Shown one piece after another: positions 32,488-41,433 of a stretch of DNA of 64,000 bases. Within the stretch, counting starts at the first letter, position 1; each line of letters starts with the position of its first letter. A program made the translations under genes and the position numbers. The stretch lies in NCBI RefSeq assembly GCF_000270305.1, contig NC_015737.1, positions 739,501 through 803,500 of the forward strand, written 5' to 3'. The stretch is from Clostridium sp. SY8519. Lineage in GTDB: Bacteria; Bacillota; Clostridia; Lachnospirales; Lachnospiraceae. The notes under the pieces are model-generated. The model searched no databases and had not been told where the DNA came from. It saw nothing but the letters and a program-made list of their open reading frames with translations.

Positions 32488-33486
32488 TTATTCACCGTAT
32501 CCAATTATGCTTAAGGAAGCTAATGATTCGAGCTGTCCGTGGTTGCAGCTTTGGATATCCAGACAGCGGCCGAACGTATGATTCAGTAAAGCAAGGCAAT
32601 CCGATCCCTCCGGACGAAAGAGCCAGTCATATACCATCTTGCAGATTTCATTGATATTTTTCTTAAAGGAGGCAAAAAACGGGCTGATCTCGGCAACGAT
32701 ATCCCCTAATTGCGAGGAATGAATCCGTGCTGTCGGTGCATAAAACAGATCGTAATTCCGTTTCCATGCGGAAACAAGAACCCGGTTTTTGGAGATTCGA
32801 TGCAGCTGCTTTTTTATCTGCTCAGAATATGATCCATAATCCTTTTCGGTAAGTTCAGCAATGTAGATGTGGTGCTGCTCTGTATGGGCAAAGGTTCGGT
32901 CAATGGAGGAATTGCTCAGCGAGCACAGGTAATGTTCGATCTTGCTATAGTCATCTGAATAATTCTCCTGTGCAAGCCGCTGAAGCTTGTTCCAGAGAAA
33001 GTCCTGATAATCATTGAATGGTTCGGAATTTAAGAAGGATCCCCATAAATATTTGTTCGTAAGAGAAACATCATAGGAATCAAAGTGATCCAGCACGGAA
33101 GTCTTTGAAGAATCGGGGATGCCAGCGCTGCTTACCAGATCCAGGATGTCTGAGACGGATGGATGCAAAGGAGATTTTGACAGGATGTAATTCAGGCTGT
33201 TAATGGTTGTCTGCATCAGACTGAGCTCATTGCGGAGCTTTTTGAGGTGAATGCTGAGATAGTAATTGATGGTTGCCGGATTCGCCATAATGGAACGTAT
33301 ATCAGCAATTGAAACACCGGCATTCCGCAGACAGCGAACGGTCTGCAGCTTCCGGCAGTCTTCTTCTGTAAAAATAAAATAGCCGTTATGCTTGTTCGAT
33401 ACCGGAGAGATCAGACCTTCCTGAATGTAATAATGAATCGATCTTTTGCTGATGCCCGTTTTACTGCAAACTTCTGAGATTTTCAC
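32488..33486 (-). CDS. MerR-like regulator with long effector region
   Basis: Protein of 332 residues, GTG start at 33486. The N-terminal MerR winged helix covers residues 1-70 (ISEVCSKTGISKRSIHYYIQ, then GVSIADIRSIM), followed by a dimerisation helix near 80-110. The 220-residue remainder matches no effector domain I know and lacks the Cys pairs of metal sensors. It is divergent from the OYE fusion across 246 bp and is the probable regulator of that gene. Confidence 0.82.
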   Translation of the reverse strand: MKISEVCSKTGISKRSIHYYIQEGLISPVSNKHNGYFIFTEEDCRKLQTVRCLRNAGVSIADIRSIMANPATINYYLSIHLKKLRNELSLMQTTINSLNYILSKSPLHPSVSDILDLVSSAGIPDSSKTSVLDHFDSYDVSLTNKYLWGSFLNSEPFNDYQDFLWNKLQRLAQENYSDDYSKIEHYLCSLSNSSIDRTFAHTEQHHIYIAELTEKDYGSYSEQIKKQLHRISKNRVLVSAWKRNYDLFYAPTARIHSSQLGDIVAEISPFFASFKKNINEICKMVYDWLFRPEGSDCLALLNHTFGRCLDIQSCNHGQLESLASLSIIGYGE

Positions 33487-33732
33487 GGAAATGCCTCACA
33501 ATATGACGTTTCATGGATCATAGTCTACTAACGAAAAGCATACAGTAACTGTACACTTTTTCCGTGAGAATTTCAATGAATCAAGGAAAATGAAGCAGAT
33601 AAGAGCCAAGACAGGGCGCTGCGAGACGGCCTGGGCCATGAGAAAAGGGCAATTGACTGTCACATTATGTCACGTGTTACAGTGATGGTAATCAAATATG
33701 TCTGCATTTCTTGGAAATGAGGAGGTATTACC
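33487..33732. promoter_or_regulatory. Divergent control region between MerR-like and OYE genes
   Basis: Holds TTGACT at 33653-33658 and overlapping dyads TCAC/GTGA around 33659-33690 (TGTCACGTGTTACAGTGA), with no good -10 at normal spacing, as at MerR-type promoters. The OYE start at 33733 has a strong GAGGAGG. Confidence 0.4.
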
Positions 33733-36700
33733 ATGTATGACAAATTGTTTGAGCCGATAAAAATACGTGGCATGGAGATGAAAAACAGAATTATCTTTCC
33801 GGCCACAGGAACAAAATTTTCAGGCAATGCCAGCTATGTGACCGACCAGCATATCGCTTATCATGCAGCAAGAGCAAAAGGCGGCAGCGGACTGAATATT
33901 GTAGAGGTTGCCAGTGTTCATACCCCGAGTGCTCCGCGGCATTTTCTGTCTATCTCTGAAGACAAGTATATTCCTGGCCTCAAGAAGCTGGCAGATGCCA
34001 TTCACACAGCGGGCGGCAAGGCAGGGATTCAGCTCTGGCAGGGCAGTCTTGCCGTGGGGCTCGATAAGACGGCACAGATTCTGGTTCCCAGTGATATGCC
34101 GGTCAGCCCGGAGATTACTTTGCCTGGAATGACTCTGGAACAAATCCACGAAGTGATCGAGTGCTATGGGAAAGCGGCGGAGAGAGCAGTCAAGGCAGGA
34201 TATGATTGCATTGAATTTCATTGCGCACACAATTATCTTCCTCATACCTTCCTTTCGGGCGGAATCAATCATCGTACCGATGAATATGGCGGTAGTTTTG
34301 AAAATCGTGCCAGATTTCCTCTGGAAGCCATAAAGGCGATCCGTTCCCATATGCCGGATGATATGCCGCTTTTCATGAGAATTGATGCACACGATGATTT
34401 CCTGCCGGGTGGACTTACCATTGAGGAGGTCATTGAATTCTGCAAGCTGGCGGGTAAGGAAGGTGTGGACGTTCTGAATGTTTCCCGAGGGAATGTCATT
34501 ACTCCGGCCAATATGTATGAAATACCGCCGCTTGACATTCCCAAGGGCTTCAATATTGAAAATGCAGCCAGAATCAGAAAAGAGACGGGGATGCTGACCA
34601 TCGGTGTCGGACGCCTGAATGAGCCGGATATCGCGGAGAAAGTACTGGAAGAAGATAAGGTAGACATGGTAGTGATGGGCCGCGCCCAGTATGCAGACCC
34701 TGAATTTGTGAATAAGGTCCGCGAAGGAAGAACAGATGAGATCACCTATTGTGTCGGCTGTGATCAGGGATGTCTGGATGCTTTTGCCAATCCGGACTGC
34801 GCTCATGTTACCTGTCTGATGAATCCGGCAGTGGGAAGAGAAAAGGAATTCGAGATCAAGAAGACAGATCATCCCGAGACGGTGCTTATTGCCGGAGGCG
34901 GTATCGCCGGACTGAAGGCAGCGATTACCCTGAAGCAGCGCGGGCACAATCCGATCCTCTGCGAGGCCACCGATACCCTGGGCGGACAGTTCCGTACCGC
35001 GGGAATGGCGCCCAGAAAAGGGGAGATGAAGGCAGCAGTTGAGCGTATGGCGAAGCAGGCTGCGGCGCTGGGAGTCGATATTCGTCTGAACACAAAAGTA
35101 ACTCCGGAAATGATTGCCGAGATCAAGCCTCATACGGTATTCAATGCAATTGGATCCGAGCCGCTGATTCCGGAATTTCCCGGAGTAGATAAGCCGTTTG
35201 TCACGAATTCACATGATGTACTTGATGGAAAATCAGAAGTGAATGGCAATATTGTCGTGATTGGCGGCGGAATGGTCGGTATGGAGGTCGCCGAATATCT
35301 GGAAGCAAGAGGGAATAAGGTGACCATTCTTGAGATGCTCCCGCAGATCTGTGCAGACCTTGGCATGGCGAGAAAGTATTATCTTGACGTCCATCTGCCG
35401 AAGCTGAACATCACTCCGGTCACAGAAGTAGCCGTTACCGCGATAGAAGATGGAAAGGTGGTCGGGAAGAAGGGGGATAAGACGATAGAATTCCCCTGTG
35501 ACTATGCGGTCATTGCTGTCGGCTCCAGATCCAGGGATGGCAAAGCTCTGGAAGAGGCGGCTTATGCCAATGGCTGCGGGTATATGGTCATCGGTGATGC
35601 GGGAAGAGCAAGGAGGGCACTTAATGCCACAAAAGAGGCAATGGAGGCAGCCTTCACTTTTGATCAACCAGAGGTGCATGCGGATGTCACCAAGCCGAAT
35701 AAAGTGGTCTTTATGACCGGAGCATCAGGCATTATGGGGCAGGAGACGCTGAAACAGCTCCTCGCCAGAAATACCCGGTTTACGGTAAAAGCACTGGTAA
35801 GGCCTTCGGAGAAGAACAGGAAATTGATGAAGAAGTACGCCTGCCCTACGCTTCAGATTATCTGGGGTGACATGGCAAACTACGAAGACATCAAAAAGGG
35901 TGTGGATGGTGCCGATTATGTCATCCACATTGGAGCAATGGTCTCCCCTGCAGCAGACAAATATCCGGAGAAGACTCTCTATACCAATATCGGGTCGACT
36001 CTGAATATTATCAAGGCCATTAAAGAGCAGCCTGACCCTGACAAGGTACACTTTGCTTATATCGGAACCGTTGCGGAAACGGGCTGCCGCATCTATCCCA
36101 TCCACTGGGGAAGAGTCGGAGACCCCATTAATCCGTCCATATTTGATTATTATGCTCTTTCCAAGGTATTCTCGGAACTTGCTGTCTTCGAATCCGGGCT
36201 GAAGCATTGGGTATCGATTCGGCAGACCGGCCAGCATCCCAGCGCAGAGGGCGCCGGGGAAGAGCCGATCATCTGGCATCAGGCGCCGAACAATGTGCTT
36301 GAGTGGAGCACTTCGATCGAATCCGGAATCTGCATGGCAAATCTGTGCGAAGACTGGGTTCCGGAGAGCTTCTGGAGAAAAGGGTATAACCTCAGCAGCG
36401 GCAAAGAGTACAGGCTGGCAACGTGGGAACTCATGGATATCAATCTGAAACCTTTTGGAATCGGACTGAAGGATGTCATGGATGTCAGAATGATGGCACC
36501 GTATAATTTCCATGGTCATTATTTCAGAAGAAGAAGTCGCAAAAGTACAGGGATGGATCCGCGCCGTGGCGGATGCCATGCACCGGGACCCGCAGGAATA
36601 GGCGGTCCCGGCGCCGGATCTTTCCCTTTTTCTTTTCCGGATCAGTCCCGGTCGGAAGTCAGATGCCAGATATCTTCGTTGTACTGCGCAATGGTACGGT

Positions 36701-36771
36701 CGGAAGAAAAGAACCCTGCGTTGGCGATATTCACCAGTGTTCTCCGGGCCCATTCCCGCTTCTTTGCGTAA
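33733..36771 (+). CDS. OYE-type ene-reductase fused to NAD-dependent epimerase, 3' end lost
   Basis: Open frame of 1012 codons, native to about 36525 (residue 931). Residues 1-360: Old Yellow Enzyme TIM barrel of the 2,4-dienoyl-CoA reductase/BaiCD class. Near 335-365: Cys cluster for one [4Fe-4S] (CVGCDQGC, then Cys at about 356 and 360). Near 385-650: FAD and NAD(P)H domains (LIAGGGIAGLKAA, VVIGGGMVGMEVAE). From about 655: an extended SDR/epimerase domain (VFMTGASGIMGQETLK, YYALSK). The last 81 codons run out of frame through the split host gene and antisense to glgP, so the true C-terminus was lost. Reduces an activated C=C bond with NAD(P)H; a flavonoid or enoate substrate is speculative. 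Confidence 0.75.
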   Translation: MYDKLFEPIKIRGMEMKNRIIFPATGTKFSGNASYVTDQHIAYHAARAKGGSGLNIVEVASVHTPSAPRHFLSISEDKYIPGLKKLADAIHTAGGKAGIQLWQGSLAVGLDKTAQILVPSDMPVSPEITLPGMTLEQIHEVIECYGKAAERAVKAGYDCIEFHCAHNYLPHTFLSGGINHRTDEYGGSFENRARFPLEAIKAIRSHMPDDMPLFMRIDAHDDFLPGGLTIEEVIEFCKLAGKEGVDVLNVSRGNVITPANMYEIPPLDIPKGFNIENAARIRKETGMLTIGVGRLNEPDIAEKVLEEDKVDMVVMGRAQYADPEFVNKVREGRTDEITYCVGCDQGCLDAFANPDCAHVTCLMNPAVGREKEFEIKKTDHPETVLIAGGGIAGLKAAITLKQRGHNPILCEATDTLGGQFRTAGMAPRKGEMKAAVERMAKQAAALGVDIRLNTKVTPEMIAEIKPHTVFNAIGSEPLIPEFPGVDKPFVTNSHDVLDGKSEVNGNIVVIGGGMVGMEVAEYLEARGNKVTILEMLPQICADLGMARKYYLDVHLPKLNITPVTEVAVTAIEDGKVVGKKGDKTIEFPCDYAVIAVGSRSRDGKALEEAAYANGCGYMVIGDAGRARRALNATKEAMEAAFTFDQPEVHADVTKPNKVVFMTGASGIMGQETLKQLLARNTRFTVKALVRPSEKNRKLMKKYACPTLQIIWGDMANYEDIKKGVDGADYVIHIGAMVSPAADKYPEKTLYTNIGSTLNIIKAIKEQPDPDKVHFAYIGTVAETGCRIYPIHWGRVGDPINPSIFDYYALSKVFSELAVFESGLKHWVSIRQTGQHPSAEGAGEEPIIWHQAPNNVLEWSTSIESGICMANLCEDWVPESFWRKGYNLSSGKEYRLATWELMDINLKPFGIGLKDVMDVRMMAPYNFHGHYFRRRSRKSTGMDPRRGGCHAPGPAGIGGPGAGSFPFSFPDQSRSEVRCQISSLYCAMVRSEEKNPALAIFTSVLRAHSRFFA
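36524..36601 (+). pseudogene. 3' part of the host gene split by the island
   Basis: In the frame +1 to the OYE gene, the sequence from 36524 reads SEEEVAKVQGWIRAV and ends RDPQE plus TAG at 36599-36601, with host-like codon use. It completes the frame that breaks off at 16713. It lacks any start of its own. Confidence 0.7.
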
Positions 36772-38915
36772 TCACGGATGGCCTGTTCCTTCACCTTGCA
36801 GTATTCCGCGAAATCCGGGAAGGTCATGAACCAGTCTTTGCCCACCAGTTCATGGAACAGACGGTTCAGATTCTCCGCGTCCCCGGTTTCCAGCATTTCC
36901 GGACCGGTCAGAAAATCTACGGCTTCCTTCAGCCGTTCATCCGCCTGGTAATAGTCTCTGGCGCAGTAATCCCCCTTGGCATAGTGGGCAATTACTTCAT
37001 CGGAACTTAAGCCGAAGGTATAGATATTCTCCGGTCCCACAAAGTCCGCGATCTCCACATTGGCTCCGTCCATGGTTCCGATGGTAAGGGCGCCGTTGAT
37101 CATATATTTCATATTTCCGGTGCCGGACGCTTCCTTGGACGCCAGGGAAATCTGCTCAGACAGATCAGCTGCGGGAATCAGATTCTGGGCCGCCGTCACG
37201 TTATAATTTTCAATCATCACTACATTCAGGTACTTCCGCACTTCCGGATCCCGCGCAATGATATGGCTCATGCACAGAATCGCATGGATGATATCTTTAG
37301 CAATCGTGTAAGCCGGAGCCGCTTTGGCGCCGAAAATTACAGTCACCGGCTGTTCCGGTTTTTCTCCGGCCTTGATGTCCAGGTATCTGCGGATAATCCA
37401 CAAAAGGTTTAACTGCTGCCGTTTGTACTCATGCAGACGCTTGGACTGCACGTCAAACAGCGTGTCCGGATTCACTTCCGCTCCCTGATGGTTTCGGATC
37501 CAGTCCGCGAACTGCTGCTTTTTCTGCTGTTTTACCTCGGTCAGCTGATCCAGGAACTCTGTATTATCCTGCAGATCCAGCAGTTTTTTCAGTTCGGAGG
37601 AATCATGCATCCAGCTGTGTCCGATGCGCTCCGTGATCCGCGCGCTCAGTTCCGGATTGCAGACGCGCACCCAACGGCGGAAAGTAATGCCGTTGGTCTT
37701 GTTATTGAATTTCTCCGGATAGATCCGGTAAAACGGCGCCAGCTCGCTTTCCTTCAGAATGTTGGTATGCAGTTCTGCCACACCGTTGACCGAATGGCTA
37801 AAATGAATGTCAATATTTGCCATATGTACATTCTGGTTTTCGTCAATGATCTGTACAAAAGAATCTTCGTATTTGCTCCGCACCCGCGCGTCCAGCGCTT
37901 CAATCACCGGGATCAGATGGGGTACCGCTTTCTCCAGATAATGCTTCGGCCAAGTCTCCAGCGCTTCGGCCAGAATCGTGTGGTTCGTATATCCGCAGAC
38001 ATCTGTCACGATCTGCACTGCCTCATCCATATCGATGCCCCGCTCTGTCAGCAGGCGGATCAGTTCCGGAATCACCATGGTCGGATGGGTATCGTTGATC
38101 TGTACTGCCGCGTAATCCGCCAGATCATGGAGGTTGCTTCCCCGCTCCTCACATTCTTCCAGCATCAGCTGTGCCGCGTTGCTGACCATGAAATACTCCT
38201 GGTATACCCGCAGCAGACGGCCCTGCTCATCACTGTCATCCGGATAAAGGAACAGCGTGATATTTTTGGCAATGGATTCCTTGTCGAAGGCAATGCCGTC
38301 CTTGATGCTGCGCTCATCTACGGAATCCACATCAAAGAGGCGCAGGCGGCCGCATTTGCCGTGATAACCGGTCACCGCGATCTCATACATGACGGATTCC
38401 AGTGAAAATCCGCCAAACGGCACCCGGTATTTCCGGTCGGTCCGGCGCATCCAGTTCTCTCTGCCCCATTTCAGCCAGTAATCCGGCGTCTCATACTGCT
38501 TGTGGTTCAGGAATGACTGGCGGAACAGTCCGCAGTGATATGCCAGGCCCACGCCGTCCGCCGGGAGCCCCAGAGTCGCCAGACTGTCCAGGAAGCAGGC
38601 AGCCAGACGGCCCAGTCCGCCGTTGCCCAGCGAGGGTTCGTATTCAAATTCTTCCAGTTCTTCCAGACTTCTCCCCGCTGCCTGCAGCTCGCTGCTGACC
38701 TGATCATACAGCTGCAGGTTGATCAGATTGTTGGACAGCAGTTTTCCGATCAGGAATTCCGCTGAAATATAGTACAGTTTCTTTTTTCCGGTATTGTATC
38801 CTCTGACTGTTGCCGCATCTACCGTCAGTTCCAGCAGCGCGTTAAACAGCTCCAGATCGGTACATTCCGCAATCGGTTTCTTCGTATAAAATTCAATTCT
38901 GTTTAATTCCGACAT
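36642..38915 (-). CDS. glgP: Glycogen phosphorylase
   Basis: Glycogen/starch phosphorylase of 757 residues, releasing glucose 1-phosphate from alpha-1,4-glucan. N-terminal LGNGGLGRLAACFLDS, and the PLP-lysine region KEASGTGNMKYMINGA near residue 600, followed by GTMDGANVEI, are diagnostic. Length fits the bacterial short form (750-840). GGAGAA precedes the ATG at 38915. Divergent from an AraC regulator; the two share a 164-bp promoter region. No glycogen synthesis genes lie nearby. Confidence 0.96.
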   Translation of the reverse strand: MSELNRIEFYTKKPIAECTDLELFNALLELTVDAATVRGYNTGKKKLYYISAEFLIGKLLSNNLINLQLYDQVSSELQAAGRSLEELEEFEYEPSLGNGGLGRLAACFLDSLATLGLPADGVGLAYHCGLFRQSFLNHKQYETPDYWLKWGRENWMRRTDRKYRVPFGGFSLESVMYEIAVTGYHGKCGRLRLFDVDSVDERSIKDGIAFDKESIAKNITLFLYPDDSDEQGRLLRVYQEYFMVSNAAQLMLEECEERGSNLHDLADYAAVQINDTHPTMVIPELIRLLTERGIDMDEAVQIVTDVCGYTNHTILAEALETWPKHYLEKAVPHLIPVIEALDARVRSKYEDSFVQIIDENQNVHMANIDIHFSHSVNGVAELHTNILKESELAPFYRIYPEKFNNKTNGITFRRWVRVCNPELSARITERIGHSWMHDSSELKKLLDLQDNTEFLDQLTEVKQQKKQQFADWIRNHQGAEVNPDTLFDVQSKRLHEYKRQQLNLLWIIRRYLDIKAGEKPEQPVTVIFGAKAAPAYTIAKDIIHAILCMSHIIARDPEVRKYLNVVMIENYNVTAAQNLIPAADLSEQISLASKEASGTGNMKYMINGALTIGTMDGANVEIADFVGPENIYTFGLSSDEVIAHYAKGDYCARDYYQADERLKEAVDFLTGPEMLETGDAENLNRLFHELVGKDWFMTFPDFAEYCKVKEQAIRDYAKKREWARRTLVNIANAGFFSSDRTIAQYNEDIWHLTSDRD

Positions 38916-39079
38916 AGCAGTTCTCCTTTTTTACAGTTTGTCGGTTACACCTGTAGTATAATCGGAAGTATACCGCATTTTCTTGCAAAAAACGCCTGTA
39001 AAATAGTACAATACTATCATGACACAGGATCTGACCTGCATGCGGCAGCATCTGCAGGAGCCGGGAAAGGAAATCCGCC

Positions 39080-39952
39080 ATGACCTTAGAAGAATTCAGC
39101 CAGTACCGGGAAACCCAGCTGCATGAGCAGCCCGGTTTTGCCTACAACACCTATCTGTGCACCATCCCCCTGGATTTTCCCCGGGTGCGTCTGCACTGGC
39201 ACGAACAGACAGAACTGATTTACATAAAAAAAGGATCCGGCACCGTTTCCGTGAACCTGATCCCTTATCCCGTCAGCGCCGGCTGCATCGTCCCCGTGAT
39301 GCCCGGGGAGCTGCATGCCATTGAAGGCAGCGCCGACGGTCCGATGGAATACGAAAATATCATCTTTTCCCTGTCCATTCTGGACAGTACCGCGGAAAAT
39401 GACTGGTGCCGCCAGCATATCCTGGATCCGATCCGGCGGGCATCCCTGCAGATTCCGCGGCCGCTGCGCCCCGGAACTGATTTTCACACAGAGGTGGCCC
39501 GGGCGCTGGATACGGCAGACCTCGCCTGCGCCAGACGGGATCCGGGCTTTTCTCTGATTGTAAAAAGCCAGCTTTTTCTGATGCTGCACGCCTTTTACCA
39601 GTATCGCATTCCCGCTGCTGTGCCGGAGGCATCTTCCGCCCGCACCCGGGTGCTGAAGGATGTGCTGGAATGGATCCGCCTGCATTACAGCGAGCCGGTC
39701 ACCGTGACCGACGCGGCGAAGGCCGCCGGATACAGTCCCTCCCACTTTATGCGGGTCTTTAAGGCAGAAACCGGTCAGACCTTTATCTCTTATCTGACCG
39801 ATTACCGCCTGACTGCGGCTTCCTACTATCTGACGGAAACCAGGGATCCCATCGGCGCCATTGCCAGCCGCTGCGGGTTTGACAATTTCTCCTATTTCAT
39901 CCGCCTCTTCCGGAAACGCTATGGCGTCTCTCCCAGGGATTACCGGAAATAG
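39080..39952 (+). CDS. AraC-family transcriptional regulator
   Basis: Regulator of 290 residues. N-terminal cupin-type sensing domain (residues 20-130, RVRLHWHEQTELIYIKKGSG) and a C-terminal AraC DNA-binding domain near 185-290 with both helix-turn-helix units (VTDAAKAAGYSPSHFMRVFK; IGAIASRCGFDNFSYFIRLF). A sugar-responsive role is likely from the family and from its divergence from glycogen phosphorylase, but the effector is not visible. Confidence 0.92.
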   Translation: MTLEEFSQYRETQLHEQPGFAYNTYLCTIPLDFPRVRLHWHEQTELIYIKKGSGTVSVNLIPYPVSAGCIVPVMPGELHAIEGSADGPMEYENIIFSLSILDSTAENDWCRQHILDPIRRASLQIPRPLRPGTDFHTEVARALDTADLACARRDPGFSLIVKSQLFLMLHAFYQYRIPAAVPEASSARTRVLKDVLEWIRLHYSEPVTVTDAAKAAGYSPSHFMRVFKAETGQTFISYLTDYRLTAASYYLTETRDPIGAIASRCGFDNFSYFIRLFRKRYGVSPRDYRK

Positions 39953-39957
39953 TCCGT

Positions 39958-40317
39958 TTATTCCGGAACGATTTCGATCCAGTAGCCGTCCGGATCCTTG
40001 ATGAAATAGATTCCCATCTCCGGATTTTCAAAGCAGATGCACCCCATCGCTTCGTGATGTCTGTGGGACGCCTCCATATCTTCACTGGTAAGCGCCAGGT
40101 GGAAGCACTCCTCCCCCAGGTCATAGGGTTCTGTGCGGCCCTTGTTCCAGGTGATTTCCAGCCGGAATCCGGTCTTTCCGTCGCCCAGGTACAGATTCGT
40201 AAAGGATCCGTCCGGCGCGTCAAAACGTTCCACCGGTTTCAGTCCCAGCGCCTCCTGATAAAAGGCCACTGTTTTGTCCAGGTCTCTTACGGTAAATTTC
40301 ACATGGTTAAAATACAT
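39958..40317 (-). CDS. Glyoxalase/VOC-family metalloprotein (lactoylglutathione lyase-like)
   Basis: VOC-fold protein of 119 residues made of two beta-alpha-beta-beta-beta units. His5, a Glu in RLEIT near residue 55, His73 and Glu116 are placed like the four metal ligands of glyoxalase I. Length (about 120-135 in the family) is complete. It may isomerise a hemithioacetal of methylglyoxal; related VOC proteins act on other small molecules. Convergent with the AraC gene, with 5 bp between stops. Confidence 0.82.
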   Translation of the reverse strand: MYFNHVKFTVRDLDKTVAFYQEALGLKPVERFDAPDGSFTNLYLGDGKTGFRLEITWNKGRTEPYDLGEECFHLALTSEDMEASHRHHEAMGCICFENPEMGIYFIKDPDGYWIEIVPE

Positions 40318-40388
40318 TTGTGTACTCCTTTCTGGTTTCCTCTTTTTCTTCTAAATCTTTTGCTTTTTCGAACCTTTCCCATCGTTCG

Positions 40389-41045
40389 TTATGCCAGCAG
40401 CCGAAACCAGCGGTTTTTGCTTTCCAGCATTCCTTCATCCTTCATGCCCCGGATCTCACGGGTCATGGCAGCCCGGTCCACCCGCAGATATTCCGCCAGC
40501 TTGCTTAAAGTCATGGGAATCCGGAATTCCTCATCGCCTGCGATATCTTCCATCATACGCACATACTTCAGATAACACAATATTTTCTCCCTTGTATTGC
40601 GCTGATTCAGCACAGACAGGTGAAACGACATTTCCTGGGTCTTCTGTGCGGTCATGATAAACAGATTGCTGATCATCTGTGTGTGATGGCTGCAGACATG
40701 TTCGCAGGGGGTAATCACATGCTCATAATCCAGAAAAATCACCCTGCAGTCTTCCTCCGCGGTTACGATATACTCATAGTTTGTCAGCGGCAGCGTAAAC
40801 ATCTCCCCGAATACATCTCCCTGCTGAAACCCTTCCAGCTGAAACATCTCACCGTCTGCGCCCAAAACTTCCAGCCGCGCGGCGCCCGTTTCCAGAATGC
40901 CGATGTGCATCGGCTGATTTGACGCGTCCGGATAGCTCAGGATCACCGAGCCCCGCTGATACTGCTTTTTCTTCGGGAGAAAGCAGGGAATGATCTGCTC
41001 TAAAGATTCTTTGCTGATGTCGTCCAGAAATTCCCGTCGCTTCAT
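40389..41045 (-). CDS. Crp/Fnr-family transcriptional regulator
   Basis: Regulator of 218 residues: cyclic-nucleotide-binding-like beta roll (residues 30-145, DVFGEMFTLPLTNYEYIVTA) and a C-terminal winged helix (LSKLAEYLRVDRAAMTREIR). No N-terminal Cys cluster of Fnr type is seen, so it is probably not an Fe-S oxygen sensor. The start at 41045 follows AAGGAGGAA; the longer frame runs through repeats and is not supported. Confidence 0.88.
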   Translation of the reverse strand: MKRREFLDDISKESLEQIIPCFLPKKKQYQRGSVILSYPDASNQPMHIGILETGAARLEVLGADGEMFQLEGFQQGDVFGEMFTLPLTNYEYIVTAEEDCRVIFLDYEHVITPCEHVCSHHTQMISNLFIMTAQKTQEMSFHLSVLNQRNTREKILCYLKYVRMMEDIAGDEEFRIPMTLSKLAEYLRVDRAAMTREIRGMKDEGMLESKNRWFRLLA

Positions 41046-41056
41046 ACCGTTCCTCC

Positions 41057-41156
41057 TTCGCTGCTCCGTGCTCCGCACTCCCTCCCCCGCTCCATCCTCT
41101 GGCTGGGGCTTTTTCTCTAAATTAATTACACGGGATGCTCCGTGCTCCGCACTCCC
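41057..41156. repeat. Direct repeat upstream of Crp/Fnr gene
   Basis: GCTCCGTGCTCCGCACTCC occurs at about 41062 and again at about 41137, separated by some 75 bp. Part of a 388-bp non-coding stretch (41046-41433) that also holds the palindrome at 41219. Confidence 0.6.
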
Positions 41157-41218
41157 GCATCCCTCCCACCATTCGGATTCCGCGGGGCCCCTTCCCCGCT
41201 TCTTCCTCATGGTGGGGC

Positions 41219-41278
41219 GCACCTTGTATACTTTGTCCAGCTTCATGCAAGCATGAGCTGGACAAAGTATACAGGTGC
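41219..41278. repeat. Long palindrome, 28-30 bp arms
   Basis: Arms 41219-41248 and 41251-41278 pair throughout except for two single T bulges, with a 2-nt loop (core TATACTTTGTCCAGCT with AGCTGGACAAAGTATA). No T-tract follows. It resembles a small mobile repeat or a cruciform site rather than a terminator. Confidence 0.75.
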
Positions 41279-41433
41279 TGTAATTAATTTATATCATATT
41301 GATGCAAATATCACAACTTCTGTTTTTCTGACAACTTATAATCCTGTCATAGCATTTACAAATGATATTTATTATTGCCCGGCAATTAAGCACTTTATCT
41401 TTATTATTTTTTATTATTAAGGAGGTAATTGTT

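Larger units (their letters stand above)
16712..36525. mobile_element. Integrated island, about 19.8 kb, with prophage remnant
   Basis: Bounded by the two halves of one host reading frame, which share only TC at the joints (16712-16713 and 36524-36525). Contents: exonuclease, two serine recombinases, zinc-ribbon HTH protein, phage lysis and tail-tip genes, IS110 relic, CAP protein, MerR-like regulator and OYE fusion. Large serine recombinases cross over at a dinucleotide, which fits the joints. The right joint cuts the OYE gene, so the element may be composite or rearranged. Confidence 0.7.

Noticed and set aside
33820-35133. Minus-strand open frame of 437 codons opposite the OYE fusion
   Set aside because: Antisense shadow; the plus strand shows continuous OYE and FAD motifs and a strong ribosome binding site.
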